A DNA stretch of 64,000 nt, from positions 1 to 64,000 of the forward strand of contig NZ_PPTT01000009.1 of assembly GCF_003339815.1 (NCBI RefSeq). Direction: 5' to 3'. Positions 8,100 through 16,082 of this stretch are shown here, one piece after another. Each line of letters opens with the position of its first letter. The first letter of the stretch is position 1. Under the pieces are notes generated by a model, which was not told the origin of the DNA, searched no databases, and was given only the letters and a program-made list of their open reading frames with translations. The DNA is from Eggerthella sinensis. Lineage in GTDB: Bacteria > Actinomycetota > Coriobacteriia > Coriobacteriales > Eggerthellaceae. Made by a program: the position numbers and the translations under genes.

Positions 8100-10358
8100 A
8101 TGAACCAGAAGCCGAACGCGTCCGTATGGCTCTCGAGGATAACGGCGGTGGTGCTGGCCGTGCTGATGACCGCCTTCTTCGTGATCACCATTAACAACAT
8201 GATGACCATCAGCAACCGCACCGACGAGATCAAGAGCAGCCCCTACCCCGTGTCGGTGGCGGCCGGGCGCGTGGAAACGCTGCTCGTGCAGTGCCGCACG
8301 CTCTCGGGCCGCCCGCTGCTCTCCCGCAGCGACGAGGCCCTCGACGCCCTCGAGCGCTCCTACGACAACGTCGACGAAGACATGCGCGAGAAGACGGCGT
8401 TCATCGCGAGCGAGCACGACGCCGACCCCGCCGCCGCACAGGCGCTCGAGGAGGGCTACGCCGACCTCGACGAGCTGCAGGAGCAGCTCGTGGCCCTCGC
8501 GCGCGACCCGTCCGTCACCGACGAGGAGATCAGGGCCTTCACCGACGAGCGCATCAATCCCGCCATCGAAGACCTGCTCGGCCTCGACATCGGCATCCTC
8601 GACCAATCCACCGCCTCGGTCGAAGAGCTGTACACCGTCGTCACCGACGTGGGCATGCAGACCATCGCCTGGGCCATCGTGCTCATGGCGGGCGTGACCG
8701 CGTCGGTGGGCGCCTACCTCGTCCTCATTCGCCGCAACCGCAAAAGCGAGGACAAGCTGCGGGCCGACCTGCAGGAAGCGCTCGCCCTCGCGCAAACCGC
8801 GAGCGCGGCGAAGTCGCAGTTCCTCTCGAACATGTCCCACGACATCCGCACGCCCATGAACGCCATCGTGGGCCTCACCTCCATCGCCGAGGCGCACCTC
8901 GAGGAGCCCGAGCACGTGGCCGTCTGCCTCGACCGCATCAAGACGTCGTCGCGGCACCTGCTCAGCCTCATCAACGACGTGCTCGATATGGGAAAGATCG
9001 AAAGCGGCAAGATCGTGCTCAACGAGGACCGCTTCAGCTTCCCCGAGTTCGTCAACGGCATCGTGACCATCGCGCAGCCGCAGGCGCAGGAAAAGCATCT
9101 GACGCTCGACATCACCATCGGCAACGTGCAGCAGGAGAACGTCATCGGGGATTCCATGCGGCTCAACCAGGCGCTCATCAACCTCGTGAGCAACGCGGTG
9201 AAATACACGCCCGAAGGCGGCACCGTGCGCCTGTCGCTCAGCGAGGAGCCGTCGCGGCGCGCGGGCCATCACAACTACCGGTTCGTCGTGCAGGATACCG
9301 GCTACGGCATGACGCCTGAGTTCGTCGAGCGCCTGTTCGACCCGTTCGAGCGCGAGGAGAGCGCCGAGACGAAGCGCATCGAGGGCACCGGTCTCGGCAT
9401 GGCCATCACGAAGAACGTCGTGGACATGATGGGCGGCACCATCGAGGTGGAGAGCGCGCCCGGCGAAGGTTCCACGTTCACCGTGGTGGTGCCCCTCGTG
9501 CCGGTAAAGGACGCCGAGGAGGATTTCGCCCTCGGCACGCTCGAAGCGGCGCGCGTGCTCGTGGTGGACGACGACGCGCAGGTGGTGGAGGGCACGCTGC
9601 TCATCCTCGACGAGCTGGGCCTGCGCGGCGACGCGGCCACGTCGGGCGCGCAGGCCGTGTCGCTCGTGGCGGGCGCGCACGACGAGCGCGACGACTTCCG
9701 CTTCATCATCGTGGACTGGATCATGCCCGGCATGGACGGCATCGAAACGGTGCGCCGCATCCGCGCCGAAGCGGGCGACTCCACCCCCATCGTGCTGCTG
9801 ACCGCCTACGACTGGGCCGATATCGAGGACGAGGCGCGCGCGGCAGGCGTGTCCGCGTTCGTGTCGAAGCCCCTGTTCAAGTCGCGCCTCCATCGCGTGC
9901 TCAAGGAATTCGCCGACCTCGACGGCGCGGGGGGCGTCGAGCAGCCGCGCGCCGAGGGGCACGTCGTCGGGCGCGTGCTGCTCGTGGAGGACAACCTGTT
10001 GAACCGCGAGATCGCCTCCGAGCTCATCCGCACCATCGGCGCCGAGGTCGAGCAGGCGCACGATGGGCAGAAGGCCGTCGAGGCGGCCGGCGCGGCGCCT
10101 GAAGGGTACTTCGACCTCGTGTTCATGGACATGCAGATGCCGCTCATGAACGGCATCGAGGCCACCCGCGCCATCCGCGCGGGCGAGCGCGCCGCGGGGC
10201 GCGGCCGGGTGCCCATCGTAGCCATGACGGCCAACGCGTTCACCGAGGATCGCGAGCAGGCGCTCGAAGCCGGCATGGACGGCTTCATGACCAAGCCCAT
10301 CGACCTGGGGAAGCTCAGGCGCGTGCTGGAAGAATACTTGCCGGAGAACGCGGAGTAA
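8100..10358 (+). CDS. Membrane hybrid histidine kinase with two receiver domains
   Basis: A 752-residue hybrid kinase. One membrane helix (about 12-35), a helical extracytoplasmic sensor (about 40-180), a second membrane helix (about 185-205), then HisKA with SNMSHDIRTPMNAIVG (His about 244) and HATPase_c with NLVSNAVKYTPEGG, DTGYGM and GTGLGMAIT. Two receiver domains follow: about 480-600 (VDDD, Asp in FIIVDWIMPG, Lys in VSKPL) and about 625-750 (VEDN, Asp in VFMDMQMPLM, Lys in MTKPI). No HPt domain is present, so output must pass to a separate HPt or regulator. I take the ATG at 8100 (GGAAAGAGA upstream); ATG at 8082 is an alternative. Confidence 0.9.
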   Translation: MNQKPNASVWLSRITAVVLAVLMTAFFVITINNMMTISNRTDEIKSSPYPVSVAAGRVETLLVQCRTLSGRPLLSRSDEALDALERSYDNVDEDMREKTAFIASEHDADPAAAQALEEGYADLDELQEQLVALARDPSVTDEEIRAFTDERINPAIEDLLGLDIGILDQSTASVEELYTVVTDVGMQTIAWAIVLMAGVTASVGAYLVLIRRNRKSEDKLRADLQEALALAQTASAAKSQFLSNMSHDIRTPMNAIVGLTSIAEAHLEEPEHVAVCLDRIKTSSRHLLSLINDVLDMGKIESGKIVLNEDRFSFPEFVNGIVTIAQPQAQEKHLTLDITIGNVQQENVIGDSMRLNQALINLVSNAVKYTPEGGTVRLSLSEEPSRRAGHHNYRFVVQDTGYGMTPEFVERLFDPFEREESAETKRIEGTGLGMAITKNVVDMMGGTIEVESAPGEGSTFTVVVPLVPVKDAEEDFALGTLEAARVLVVDDDAQVVEGTLLILDELGLRGDAATSGAQAVSLVAGAHDERDDFRFIIVDWIMPGMDGIETVRRIRAEAGDSTPIVLLTAYDWADIEDEARAAGVSAFVSKPLFKSRLHRVLKEFADLDGAGGVEQPRAEGHVVGRVLLVEDNLLNREIASELIRTIGAEVEQAHDGQKAVEAAGAAPEGYFDLVFMDMQMPLMNGIEATRAIRAGERAAGRGRVPIVAMTANAFTEDREQALEAGMDGFMTKPIDLGKLRRVLEEYLPENAE

Positions 10359-10383
10359 GCCCGCGCGCGGCTGCTCCATTCGC

Positions 10384-10389
10384 TATAAT
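10384..10389 (+). promoter_or_regulatory. -10 box of guaA promoter
   Basis: A consensus TATAAT sits 63 nt upstream of the guaA start. The -35 region is not recognisable. The short leader holds a GCCGGC-type hairpin near 10405-10422. No purine riboswitch was recognised. Confidence 0.45.
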
Positions 10390-10451
10390 CGCACCCATGA
10401 GAAAAGCCGGCCCCGCGCCGGCGTCCGCGAGACACGAGGAGGACTACCCTG

Positions 10452-11435
10452 ATGGATCCCAACAAGCGCCCCGACGATATGGTTCGCATCACCACGCCCG
10501 AGCTGGCGAACGCGTTCATCGACGAGCAGGTCGACGCGATTCGCGCGCAGGTCGGCGACAAGAAGGTGCTCCTGGCCCTGTCCGGCGGCGTGGACTCGTC
10601 CGTGGTGGCGGCGCTGCTCATCAAGGCCATCGGCAAGCAGCTCATCTGCGTGCACGTGAACCACGGCCTCATGCGCGCCGGCGAGAGCGAGCAGGTGGTG
10701 GACGTGTTCCAGAACCAGCTCGACGCGAACCTCGTGTACGTGGACGCGGTCGATCGCTTCCTCGCGCTGCTCGACGGCGTGGCCGAGCCCGAGGCCAAGC
10801 GCAAGATCATCGGCGCCGAGTTCATCCGCGTGTTCGAGGAGGAGGCCCGCAAGGTGGGCGACGAGGTGAGCTTCCTCGCGCAGGGCACCATCTACCCCGA
10901 CATCCTGGAATCCGACGGCGTGAAGGCGCACCACAACGTGGGCGGCCTGCCCGACGATCTGCAGTTCGAGCTGTGCGAGCCCGTCAAGCTGCTGTACAAG
11001 GACGAAGTGCGCGTCATCGGCCGCGAACTGGGCCTTCCCGAGGAGATGGTGGAGCGCCAGCCCTTCCCCGGCCCGGGTCTGGGCGTGCGCTGCCTCGGCG
11101 CCATCACGCGCGACCGCCTCGAGGCGCTGCGCGCAGCCGACGCCATCCTGCGCGAGGAGTTCGCCGCGGCCGGCCTCGAGGGCAAGGTGTGGCAGTACTT
11201 CGTGAGCGTGCCCGACTTCCGCGCCACCGGCGTGCGCGACGGCGTGCGCGCCTTCGAGTGGCCCGCCATCATCCGCGCGGTGAACACCGTCGACGCCATG
11301 ACCGCCGAGGTGCCGGAGCTGGATTGGGCGCTGCTCAAGAAGATCACGGCGCGCATTCTGGACGAGGTCCCCGGCATCTGCCGCGTCGTGTACGATTTGA
11401 CGCCGAAACCCATCGGAACGATCGAGTGGGAATAG
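10452..11435 (+). CDS. guaA: GMP synthase, synthetase subunit without glutaminase domain
   Basis: Amidates XMP to GMP using ATP. The 327-residue protein holds only the ATP-pyrophosphatase domain (P-loop LSGGVDSSV, about 44-52) and the C-terminal dimerisation domain (FPGPGLGVRC, ending KPIGTIEWE). The class I glutaminase domain that makes up the first about 200 residues of usual bacterial GuaA is absent. GAGGAGGA lies just before the ATG, so this is the genuine start and not a truncation. It resembles the split archaeal GuaAb, which needs a separate glutaminase subunit or free ammonia. No glutaminase gene is in this window. The prophage is inserted downstream of its intact 3' end. Confidence 0.9.
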   Translation: MDPNKRPDDMVRITTPELANAFIDEQVDAIRAQVGDKKVLLALSGGVDSSVVAALLIKAIGKQLICVHVNHGLMRAGESEQVVDVFQNQLDANLVYVDAVDRFLALLDGVAEPEAKRKIIGAEFIRVFEEEARKVGDEVSFLAQGTIYPDILESDGVKAHHNVGGLPDDLQFELCEPVKLLYKDEVRVIGRELGLPEEMVERQPFPGPGLGVRCLGAITRDRLEALRAADAILREEFAAAGLEGKVWQYFVSVPDFRATGVRDGVRAFEWPAIIRAVNTVDAMTAEVPELDWALLKKITARILDEVPGICRVVYDLTPKPIGTIEWE

Positions 11436-11557
11436 CCGCAGGCAAAACGCTTCAAATCACTTCCGCTCAAAAAGTAACGTTTACGCAGGTTAAAAGTGTT
11501 GTTTCGCTAAGTTCGACACACCCTTGCGAAACGCTAGAAAACGCTCCTTCCGGGATT

Positions 11558-11580
11558 ATTCGTACCGAAATTCGTACCAG
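11558..11580 (+). repeat. Left prophage attachment region
   Basis: Two tandem copies of ATTCGTACC (11558-11566 and 11570-11578), the second extended to the 11-mer ATTCGTACCAG. The same 11-mer occurs at 36020-36030, just beyond the integrase, again followed by a near-copy. It is either the att core or paired arm-type integrase sites. The position just past guaA and the matching copy beyond the integrase mark the left prophage end. Confidence 0.5.
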
Positions 11581-11629
11581 CCCGGCGCCATAGCCCATGG
11601 CGCTGGGCACCCGGAAAGGAGTCCAAACA

Positions 11630-11938
11630 ATGACAGACGAGCCAAGATCGAGCAGCTCTGCCAAGACGGGGAGATGGCCTACTTCCGCACGGATCTCTGC
11701 CCGTATTCGTCGGACAGCTACACGCTCGAAGAGAAGCGGGGGCATCTGCGACGACATGGCCAGCACCTCCGAGGCGCTGCTCGACGCGAAGCGGAAGGAT
11801 TTCGAGGGGCTGCCGCCGAAGGCTCGGGCGAGGCTCTTGGACATGCTCTGCCTATCCGGCGTGGAGAGCCCCGGATGGTGGCGGGGCGTCCTCGCAGGCA
11901 GCGGCGATCCGGCCCGCAAAGACCCTGCGGGGATCTAG
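11630..11938 (+). pseudogene. Frameshifted small gene at the left end of the prophage
   Basis: A strong GGAAAGGAG precedes the ATG at 11630. The plausible protein starts MTDE, continues one frame away as AKIEQLCQDGEMAYFR...SYTLEEKRG (about 11645-11745), then returns to the first frame as ICDDMASTSEALLDAKRK to the stop. This implies one deleted base near 11643 and one extra G in the G5 run near 11746. The reconstructed product is about 100 residues, acidic and helical, with no family I recognise. It is the only plus-strand gene at this end of the prophage, opposite to the late operon. Confidence 0.5.
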
Positions 11939-11967
11939 CCCCGCTTTCCGAAGATGCCCGCATCCCC

Positions 11968-11996
11968 GACCCGCGCTTTGAAGGAATGCGCGGGTC
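11968..11996. terminator. Hairpin at the end of the late operon
   Basis: A 9-bp perfect stem GACCCGCGC / GCGCGGGTC lies between the converging left-end gene and the last minus-strand lysis-cassette gene. There is no U-tract. Confidence 0.45.
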
Positions 11997-12056
11997 GTCA
12001 GCGAGCAAAACGGCTACAACTGCAATGGCACTGGAAAAGGCGGCACGCCGTCGCGT

Positions 12057-12212
12057 TCATTCCCCGTCGAGAGCGTCCCACATCCCGCCGAGCGCCTCGA
12101 AGACGGGGACCAAGGGCAGAAGGAGGATCGCAGGCAGCAGGAAGAGCACCCCGTCCAGAAGCCCGCCGCACACCTCCGCCAACCGCGCCCGACGCCTACG
12201 CCAGCAGCTCAT
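12057..12212 (-). CDS. Small membrane protein downstream of the endolysin
   Basis: A 51-residue ORF starting at the ATG at 12212, inside the last codons of the endolysin (17-nt overlap). It starts MSCWRRRRARLAEVC and is followed by one strongly hydrophobic helix (LLDGVLFLLPAILLLPLVPVF, broken here for reading at about residues 18-38) and a short acidic tail. The positive N-terminus plus single helix predicts N-in topology. Together with the holin and the XhlA-like protein upstream it makes a third small membrane protein in the lysis cassette. An accessory holin/antiholin role is inferred from position only. Confidence 0.55.
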   Translation of the reverse strand: MSCWRRRRARLAEVCGGLLDGVLFLLPAILLLPLVPVFEALGGMWDALDGE

Positions 12213-13142
12213 TCACCCGCCTCTGCACGGCCTCGTAGTCCGCGCCCAAGCGCTCCCTGCGCGCCTCGCCGTTGCCGTAGTCGCCGTTGATGACGGCGTG
12301 CGCCAGCGCATCCACGTTGGAAGCGGCGCCGGATGCGGAAGGCCCGCAGCCCAGGATCTCGTTCACGCGCGCCTGGACGGCCTCGAGTCCACGCCTAAGG
12401 CGGCGCGACGGGCCTCCCCGTTGCCGAACTCCCCGCCGATCGCACGGCGCGCGAGCCCGTCCACGTCGCACCCGCCGCCCGGAACCCCTCCGCCGGACGC
12501 CTCGCCCGATAGCGCCCGGTTCACCTCGGCCTGCACCTCGTCGTAGCGCGCGCCCAGCGACGCGCGCCGCGCGTCGCCGTTGCCGAACTCCCCTGCGATC
12601 ACACGCCGCGCCAAGTCACCGACGTCCCCCGAAGGCGCGCCTCCGCCACCGCTCCCGGAGCCGTCGTCGGCCGATCCACCGCCGCAGATGCGCGCGTGCA
12701 GCCACGCCCACTTGCCGGCGTCCACGTAGGGCGCCGGGCACAGCTTGCCCGTCACGTCGTAGTGGCGGATCACGTCGCCCGCCCCGATGCCGTAGCGGGC
12801 ACGGATGTCGCCCACCAGCCCGGCCAAGGCCGCCACCTGCTCCTCGGTGAAGTCCTCACCCGCGCTCACCACCTCGATGCCGACGGAGCGCAGATTCACG
12901 CCCCAGTCGCCCGCGTGCCAGGCGGTGTCCCCCTCGGCAACGCTCTGGCGCACCGCGCCGTCCTTGTCGACGAAGTAGTGCGCCGACGCCTGCGCGTCCG
13001 AACGAGAGAAGTACAGCAGGTTGTCATGGGCGGAGGCGTCGGTGGCCGTGTAGTGCACCACGATCTTTGACACGGCGCGCCCTTGGCGTCCCGGCGTGTA
13101 GTTGCGGGCGTCGCATTGGACGAACTCGACCACATCAGGCAT
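12196..13142 (-). pseudogene. Phage endolysin: amidase plus CW_7 repeats, frameshifted
   Basis: N-acetylmuramoyl-L-alanine amidase of the PGRP/amidase_2 fold. KIVVHYTATD supplies the first zinc His, AWHAGDW and VIRHYDVTGKLCPAP the remaining ligands (about residues 25-165). After a Gly/Ser linker come three CW_7 (CPL-7) wall-binding repeats, recognised by GEFGNGDARR, GEFGNGEARR and GDYGNGEARR. A one-base deletion near 12385-12392 in the second repeat ends the main frame early (...LGVDSRPSRRA); the next frame continues EAVQARVNEIL and a complete third repeat. The amidase domain and first repeat remain intact. I take the start at 13142 (MPDVVEF), which overlaps the holin stop by 8 nt. Confidence 0.8.
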
Positions 13143-13359
13143 CGCTTCCACCGCCCTCGGGCAGCGCACGGCCGAGCTCCGCCATCACGGGCGACAGCAC
13201 CGCCATCACCAGCGCCACGCACAGCGCGCGCCACGTCGGATCGAGCACCGCACACCCCATCAGCAAATCCACGTTCGCCACGATCACGCCCAGCACGCCC
13301 TGCACGACCGTGCGCGCCAGCCGCCATGACCACTCGTTGCCCGTCAGGAACTTGTCCAT
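13135..13359 (-). CDS. Phage holin
   Basis: A 74-residue protein preceded by GGAGGTGTGAG. The N-terminus MDKFLTGNEWSWRLARTVVQGVLGVIVAN is followed by a second hydrophobic helix (about 43-62) and an acidic/glycine-rich tail ALPEGGGSDA. Two transmembrane helices, size and position directly before the amidase are typical of phage holins, which form membrane lesions to release the endolysin. It overlaps the amidase start by 8 nt. Confidence 0.75.
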   Translation of the reverse strand: MDKFLTGNEWSWRLARTVVQGVLGVIVANVDLLMGCAVLDPTWRALCVALVMAVLSPVMAELGRALPEGGGSDA

Positions 13360-13360
13360 C

Positions 13361-13582
13361 TCACACCTCCGTGCTCCGGCGAAGGTCGGCGATATCGCGC
13401 TGAGCCACGACCATATCCTGCTCCAGCGCGTACGTGCGCTCGATCATGCCGTTGTGCTTCTCCACGTGCTTCGCCAGCTCATCGATCTTGAACTCCATGA
13501 CGGCCTGGCTCCGCAGGTTGGAGACGATCACGCCGGCGAGCGTGAGCCCGCCCGTGACCAGCGCCGTGACCAGCGACTCCAT
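13361..13582 (-). CDS. XhlA-like lysis-cassette protein
   Basis: A 73-residue protein starting MESLVTALVTGGLTLAG. One N-terminal membrane helix (about 3-22) is followed by a charged coiled-coil (about 28-68: FKIDELAKHVEKHNGMIERTY). This topology is like the hemolysin XhlA family and small phage proteins encoded immediately before holins. The ATG at 13582 follows GGAGGGAGGGTGC. Its stop lies 1 nt before the holin ATG, so the three lysis genes are translationally coupled. Confidence 0.65.
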   Translation of the reverse strand: MESLVTALVTGGLTLAGVIVSNLRSQAVMEFKIDELAKHVEKHNGMIERTYALEQDMVVAQRDIADLRRSTEV

Positions 13583-13643
13583 GCACCCTCCCTCCGCGTA
13601 CCGATAACATGGGGAAAGCATAAGGGCGCGTCACAAACAGAAA

Positions 13644-13663
13644 GCGCACCCCGAAGGGCGCGC
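13644..13663 (-). terminator. Rho-independent terminator (minus strand)
   Basis: On the minus strand GCGCGCCC-TTCG-GGGTGCGC (one wobble pair) closes on a UUCG tetraloop and is followed by TTTCTGTTT. It separates the 43-residue ORF from the lysis cassette, which therefore needs its own promoter near 13590-13620. The remaining gap from 13583 to 13794 holds no gene I can see. Confidence 0.65.
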
Positions 13664-13794
13664 CGATGAGAAAGACGGATCCATGAGCCGGGCTACACCG
13701 CAGAAGAAAGCCATCTGCTACATGCGAACGCAAGCTGTTTGCACGTTTCGGGATTCGTCCCAACGTACAGGCATACCCCTAATGCCAGGGCCAT

Positions 13795-13926
13795 CTAGAT
13801 CGGCTGAGGATTGACCTTACCCACCATCTGGGCGACGCTTTCGCTTACGGACTCGCTCAAGCAGGCTTTGAGAACCCTCCCCTTGCCGTCCGAGAACTCG
13901 AACCCCGTTTGTCCGTTCGCCTCCAT
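13795..13926 (-). CDS. 43-residue small protein
   Basis: Starts at the ATG at 13926 after a near-perfect GAGGAGG ribosome-binding site 5 nt upstream. The product starts MEANGQTGFEFSDGKGRVLK and ends VAQMVGKVNPQPI; it is soluble and mixed in charge. It is divergent from the 202-residue gene and ends before a good terminator, so it is a monocistronic unit. No family is recognised. Small size and the divergent partner make a phage regulatory or accessory (moron) role possible. Confidence 0.5.
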   Translation of the reverse strand: MEANGQTGFEFSDGKGRVLKACLSESVSESVAQMVGKVNPQPI

Positions 13927-13981
13927 TGCGACCTCCTCAACTCGCCATCCGGCAATAAGAGCCTAGGTGAACTAGATTCAT

Positions 13982-14010
13982 TTGCATCCTTAACTGCGCT
14001 CTGCAATAAT
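13982..14010 (+). promoter_or_regulatory. Promoter of the plus-strand moron gene
   Basis: TTGCAT (13982-13987) and AATAAT (14005-14010) are separated by exactly 17 bp, in an AT-rich island between two divergent genes. The geometry fits a sigma-70-type promoter for the gene at 14078. Confidence 0.5.
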
Positions 14011-14077
14011 CCTACTAGCAAAATACTTCCGCGAATAGATACGAGATAGTTGAAAAACTTCCGCATTTGGAGAAGCG

Positions 14078-14686
14078 ATGCCGTACAAACCAATCGAAAA
14101 GACCAAGATCAGCAAGAGAGCGTTTGGCATGACGCTGGAACAGCTCGGATGGTCCCGGCGAAAGCTTGGCGCGGCCTTCTCATGCGCCGAAAGCGTGAAG
14201 CCCGAATTGCGTAGAACAGAAAGGGCCATACGCGATGCGGTCAACAGGGGGGAAATGCGAGCGGACGTGCTCGACGCGCTATCCAGATTCCTCGATGTTG
14301 AGCCGGACCTCCTGTCGGGAAAGCTGCACAGGAGCATATGGAGGCTCGATCTCCCGAAAGAAGCGAAGTGGTCGCTCGTCAGCTCCCTCAAACCGGAGAA
14401 TTTTCGATACGGCACGCTTCATACAGGAGAAAGCACCTTCCGCTACATCGAAGACCTTTTGGCGCTCCACGGCGTCGCCCCCCGCCAGTATGAGGAATTC
14501 AGCAGGGAGCGGCAGCTTGATTTCGCCGAGGCAATTGAAAACGCGTTGGTGCCGGTAATCATCGACTTCTTCCCAAAAAATGCAGCCGGAAGGAATATCG
14601 AGCCCGGCGTCTGGTCGCTGTTTGTTCAAATCCAAGACGCGAGAGATGAGTTTTATCTGGAACCAAACGAGCCCGTTTTCGATTAG
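14078..14686 (+). CDS. Lower-GC phage accessory gene (moron), HTH-like N-terminus
   Basis: A 202-residue protein preceded by TTGGAGAAGCG. It runs against the late operon, sits between fibre and lysis genes, has its own promoter, and is visibly lower in GC than its neighbours; these are the marks of a moron. Residues about 15-85 (FGMTLEQLGWSRRKLG, then RDAVNRGEMRADVLDALSRFL, VEPDLLSGKL) resemble an XRE-like helix-turn-helix followed by the usual LLxG turn. The C-terminal 110 residues match nothing I know. Its function could be superinfection exclusion or regulation; I cannot tell. Confidence 0.6.
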   Translation: MPYKPIEKTKISKRAFGMTLEQLGWSRRKLGAAFSCAESVKPELRRTERAIRDAVNRGEMRADVLDALSRFLDVEPDLLSGKLHRSIWRLDLPKEAKWSLVSSLKPENFRYGTLHTGESTFRYIEDLLALHGVAPRQYEEFSRERQLDFAEAIENALVPVIIDFFPKNAAGRNIEPGVWSLFVQIQDARDEFYLEPNEPVFD

Positions 14687-14693
14687 CCCCGCA

Positions 14694-16079
14694 TCACCCC
14701 GCCGTCAGATACCCGATCTTCCCATCGAGCCCGTCGATCACCATCCGGTCGTAGTTCGTGCGCGACGCCGAGTAAACCGTCCCGTTGCCGCCGACCAGGC
14801 TCGTGCACCCGTAGAACGTCATGCCGCCCCCGCACCCGCTCTGCAGAGCCCAGTCCGCGTCCGCCAGGATGGTGGTGAGCGCCGAGCATCCCCCGAACGT
14901 GAACGCCAGCACCTCGAGCGCCGCCGGCGAGAACCCGCGCAGGTCGAGCGCCGCCAGCGACGTGCATGCGTTGAACGCGTAGCGCATCTCGCGCATGCCC
15001 GCCAGATTCGCCATGCCCTCGACCGCCGCCAGCTTCCCGAACCCGTAGAACCAGTAGTTCAGGCTCATGCCGAAGTCCGCGCAGGCCCCGGCCATGTCGT
15101 CGGCGAATGACACGCGCTCCACCAAGGCGCGGTGCTCGTACCAGAACGCGAATCCCACCGCGTCGTAGCGGGCGTTCACGCACGCGCGCCCGGTCGCCAG
15201 CACCGTGCGCGCCGGATCCACGGCGCCCGCCGCCGACACCTCCAGCAGCCCGTCCTCGTACACCACGCCCGTGCACCAGCGGCGCCCATCGTCGGCAGGG
15301 TCGGTCAACAGCCCAGTATCGCCGAAACAGCAGATGGCGGCCCCTCCGCCGTTGCTGCGCACGTATCCCGTTCCGCCCACCAGGCTGCGGCACCCGTAGA
15401 ACATGTTCGTCCCGCTCTCGAGCGCCGCCGTGTCGAAGAAGGCGGCGAACACGCTTTCCAAAGCGGGGCAGCTCGCGAACATCATGTCGCCCTCCGCCAT
15501 CCCGCTCAGCGCCTCGAACCCGCGCACCTCGTGAAGGTGCAAAAAGCCGTTGAACCAGTTCTTGCCGGAGGTCACGCCCGCGGCCGCGAACGACCCGTCG
15601 AACACCACGCGGACCACCTCCTGCTTGCGCTCGTCCCACGGCCTGCCCGAAGCGTATGCGTAGCCGTCCGTCGCGACCTCCCACGCCGCCAGTATGCGCT
15701 CGCCGACCGTCGACGACCTGCGCTCCAAGTAGTTGAATTCCAGCGTCCCCCCTTCCAGCAGCAGCGCGCGGGGCTTCAGCCCCACATCCCACGCAAGCGC
15801 CCGGATGGCCGCCGCCATGTCGGCGGGACGGTACCTCGTCGCCTCGCCGTTCTGCGCGCGTATGGCCTCGGCGAGGGCGAAGAGCACCGATTCCGAAAGC
15901 ACGCCCGACTCAAGCGCCATGCAGGGCTCCTCCACAAAGCCCCCGGCGTTGTCGCCGTCGAGCGCGGAAACCGCGGCCGCCATCTCGCGCGGCTTGTACA
16001 GCGTGCCGGTGCCGTTCTGCCAGCGGATCGCGTTGGCGACGTCGGTCAGTACGGAGGTCGGGATCGTGCCGATTGCCAT
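14694..16079 (-). CDS. BspA-like leucine-rich distal tail/receptor-binding protein
   Basis: A 461-residue protein. Two N-terminal repeats of the kind IPTSVLTDVANAIRWQNGT...YKPREMAAAVSAL are repeats typical of phage baseplate/tail proteins of gut bacteria. They are followed by a BspA/DUF285-like region with MFASCPALESV, NMFYGCRSLVGG, FNACTSLAALDL, TFGGCSALTTI and FYGCTSLVGGNGT. Such beta-solenoid repeats are used for adhesion. It follows the collagen-like fibre gene by 3 nt and is the last tail gene before the lysis region. It is the best candidate for host recognition. It could be mistaken for a host surface protein, but has no signal peptide and lies inside the late operon. Confidence 0.75.
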   Translation of the reverse strand: MAIGTIPTSVLTDVANAIRWQNGTGTLYKPREMAAAVSALDGDNAGGFVEEPCMALESGVLSESVLFALAEAIRAQNGEATRYRPADMAAAIRALAWDVGLKPRALLLEGGTLEFNYLERRSSTVGERILAAWEVATDGYAYASGRPWDERKQEVVRVVFDGSFAAAGVTSGKNWFNGFLHLHEVRGFEALSGMAEGDMMFASCPALESVFAAFFDTAALESGTNMFYGCRSLVGGTGYVRSNGGGAAICCFGDTGLLTDPADDGRRWCTGVVYEDGLLEVSAAGAVDPARTVLATGRACVNARYDAVGFAFWYEHRALVERVSFADDMAGACADFGMSLNYWFYGFGKLAAVEGMANLAGMREMRYAFNACTSLAALDLRGFSPAALEVLAFTFGGCSALTTILADADWALQSGCGGGMTFYGCTSLVGGNGTVYSASRTNYDRMVIDGLDGKIGYLTAG

Positions 16080-16082
16080 AGC

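Noticed and set aside
10452-11435. guaA truncated by prophage insertion
   Set aside because: The C-terminus ends in the family-typical KPIGTIEWE and the N-terminus has its own strong ribosome-binding site; the missing glutaminase is not due to the phage.
11436-11557. tRNA or coding attachment target downstream of guaA
   Set aside because: The 120 bp after guaA shows no cloverleaf and no open frame with a start signal; integration appears intergenic.
13857-14093. 78-codon minus-strand frame across the divergent promoter region
   Set aside because: No ribosome-binding site; it overlaps the better-supported 43-residue ORF in another frame and the promoter of the 202-residue gene.
14694-16079. 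Host BspA-like surface adhesin
   Set aside because: No signal peptide, 3-nt spacing from the fibre gene, and lies within the phage tail operon.
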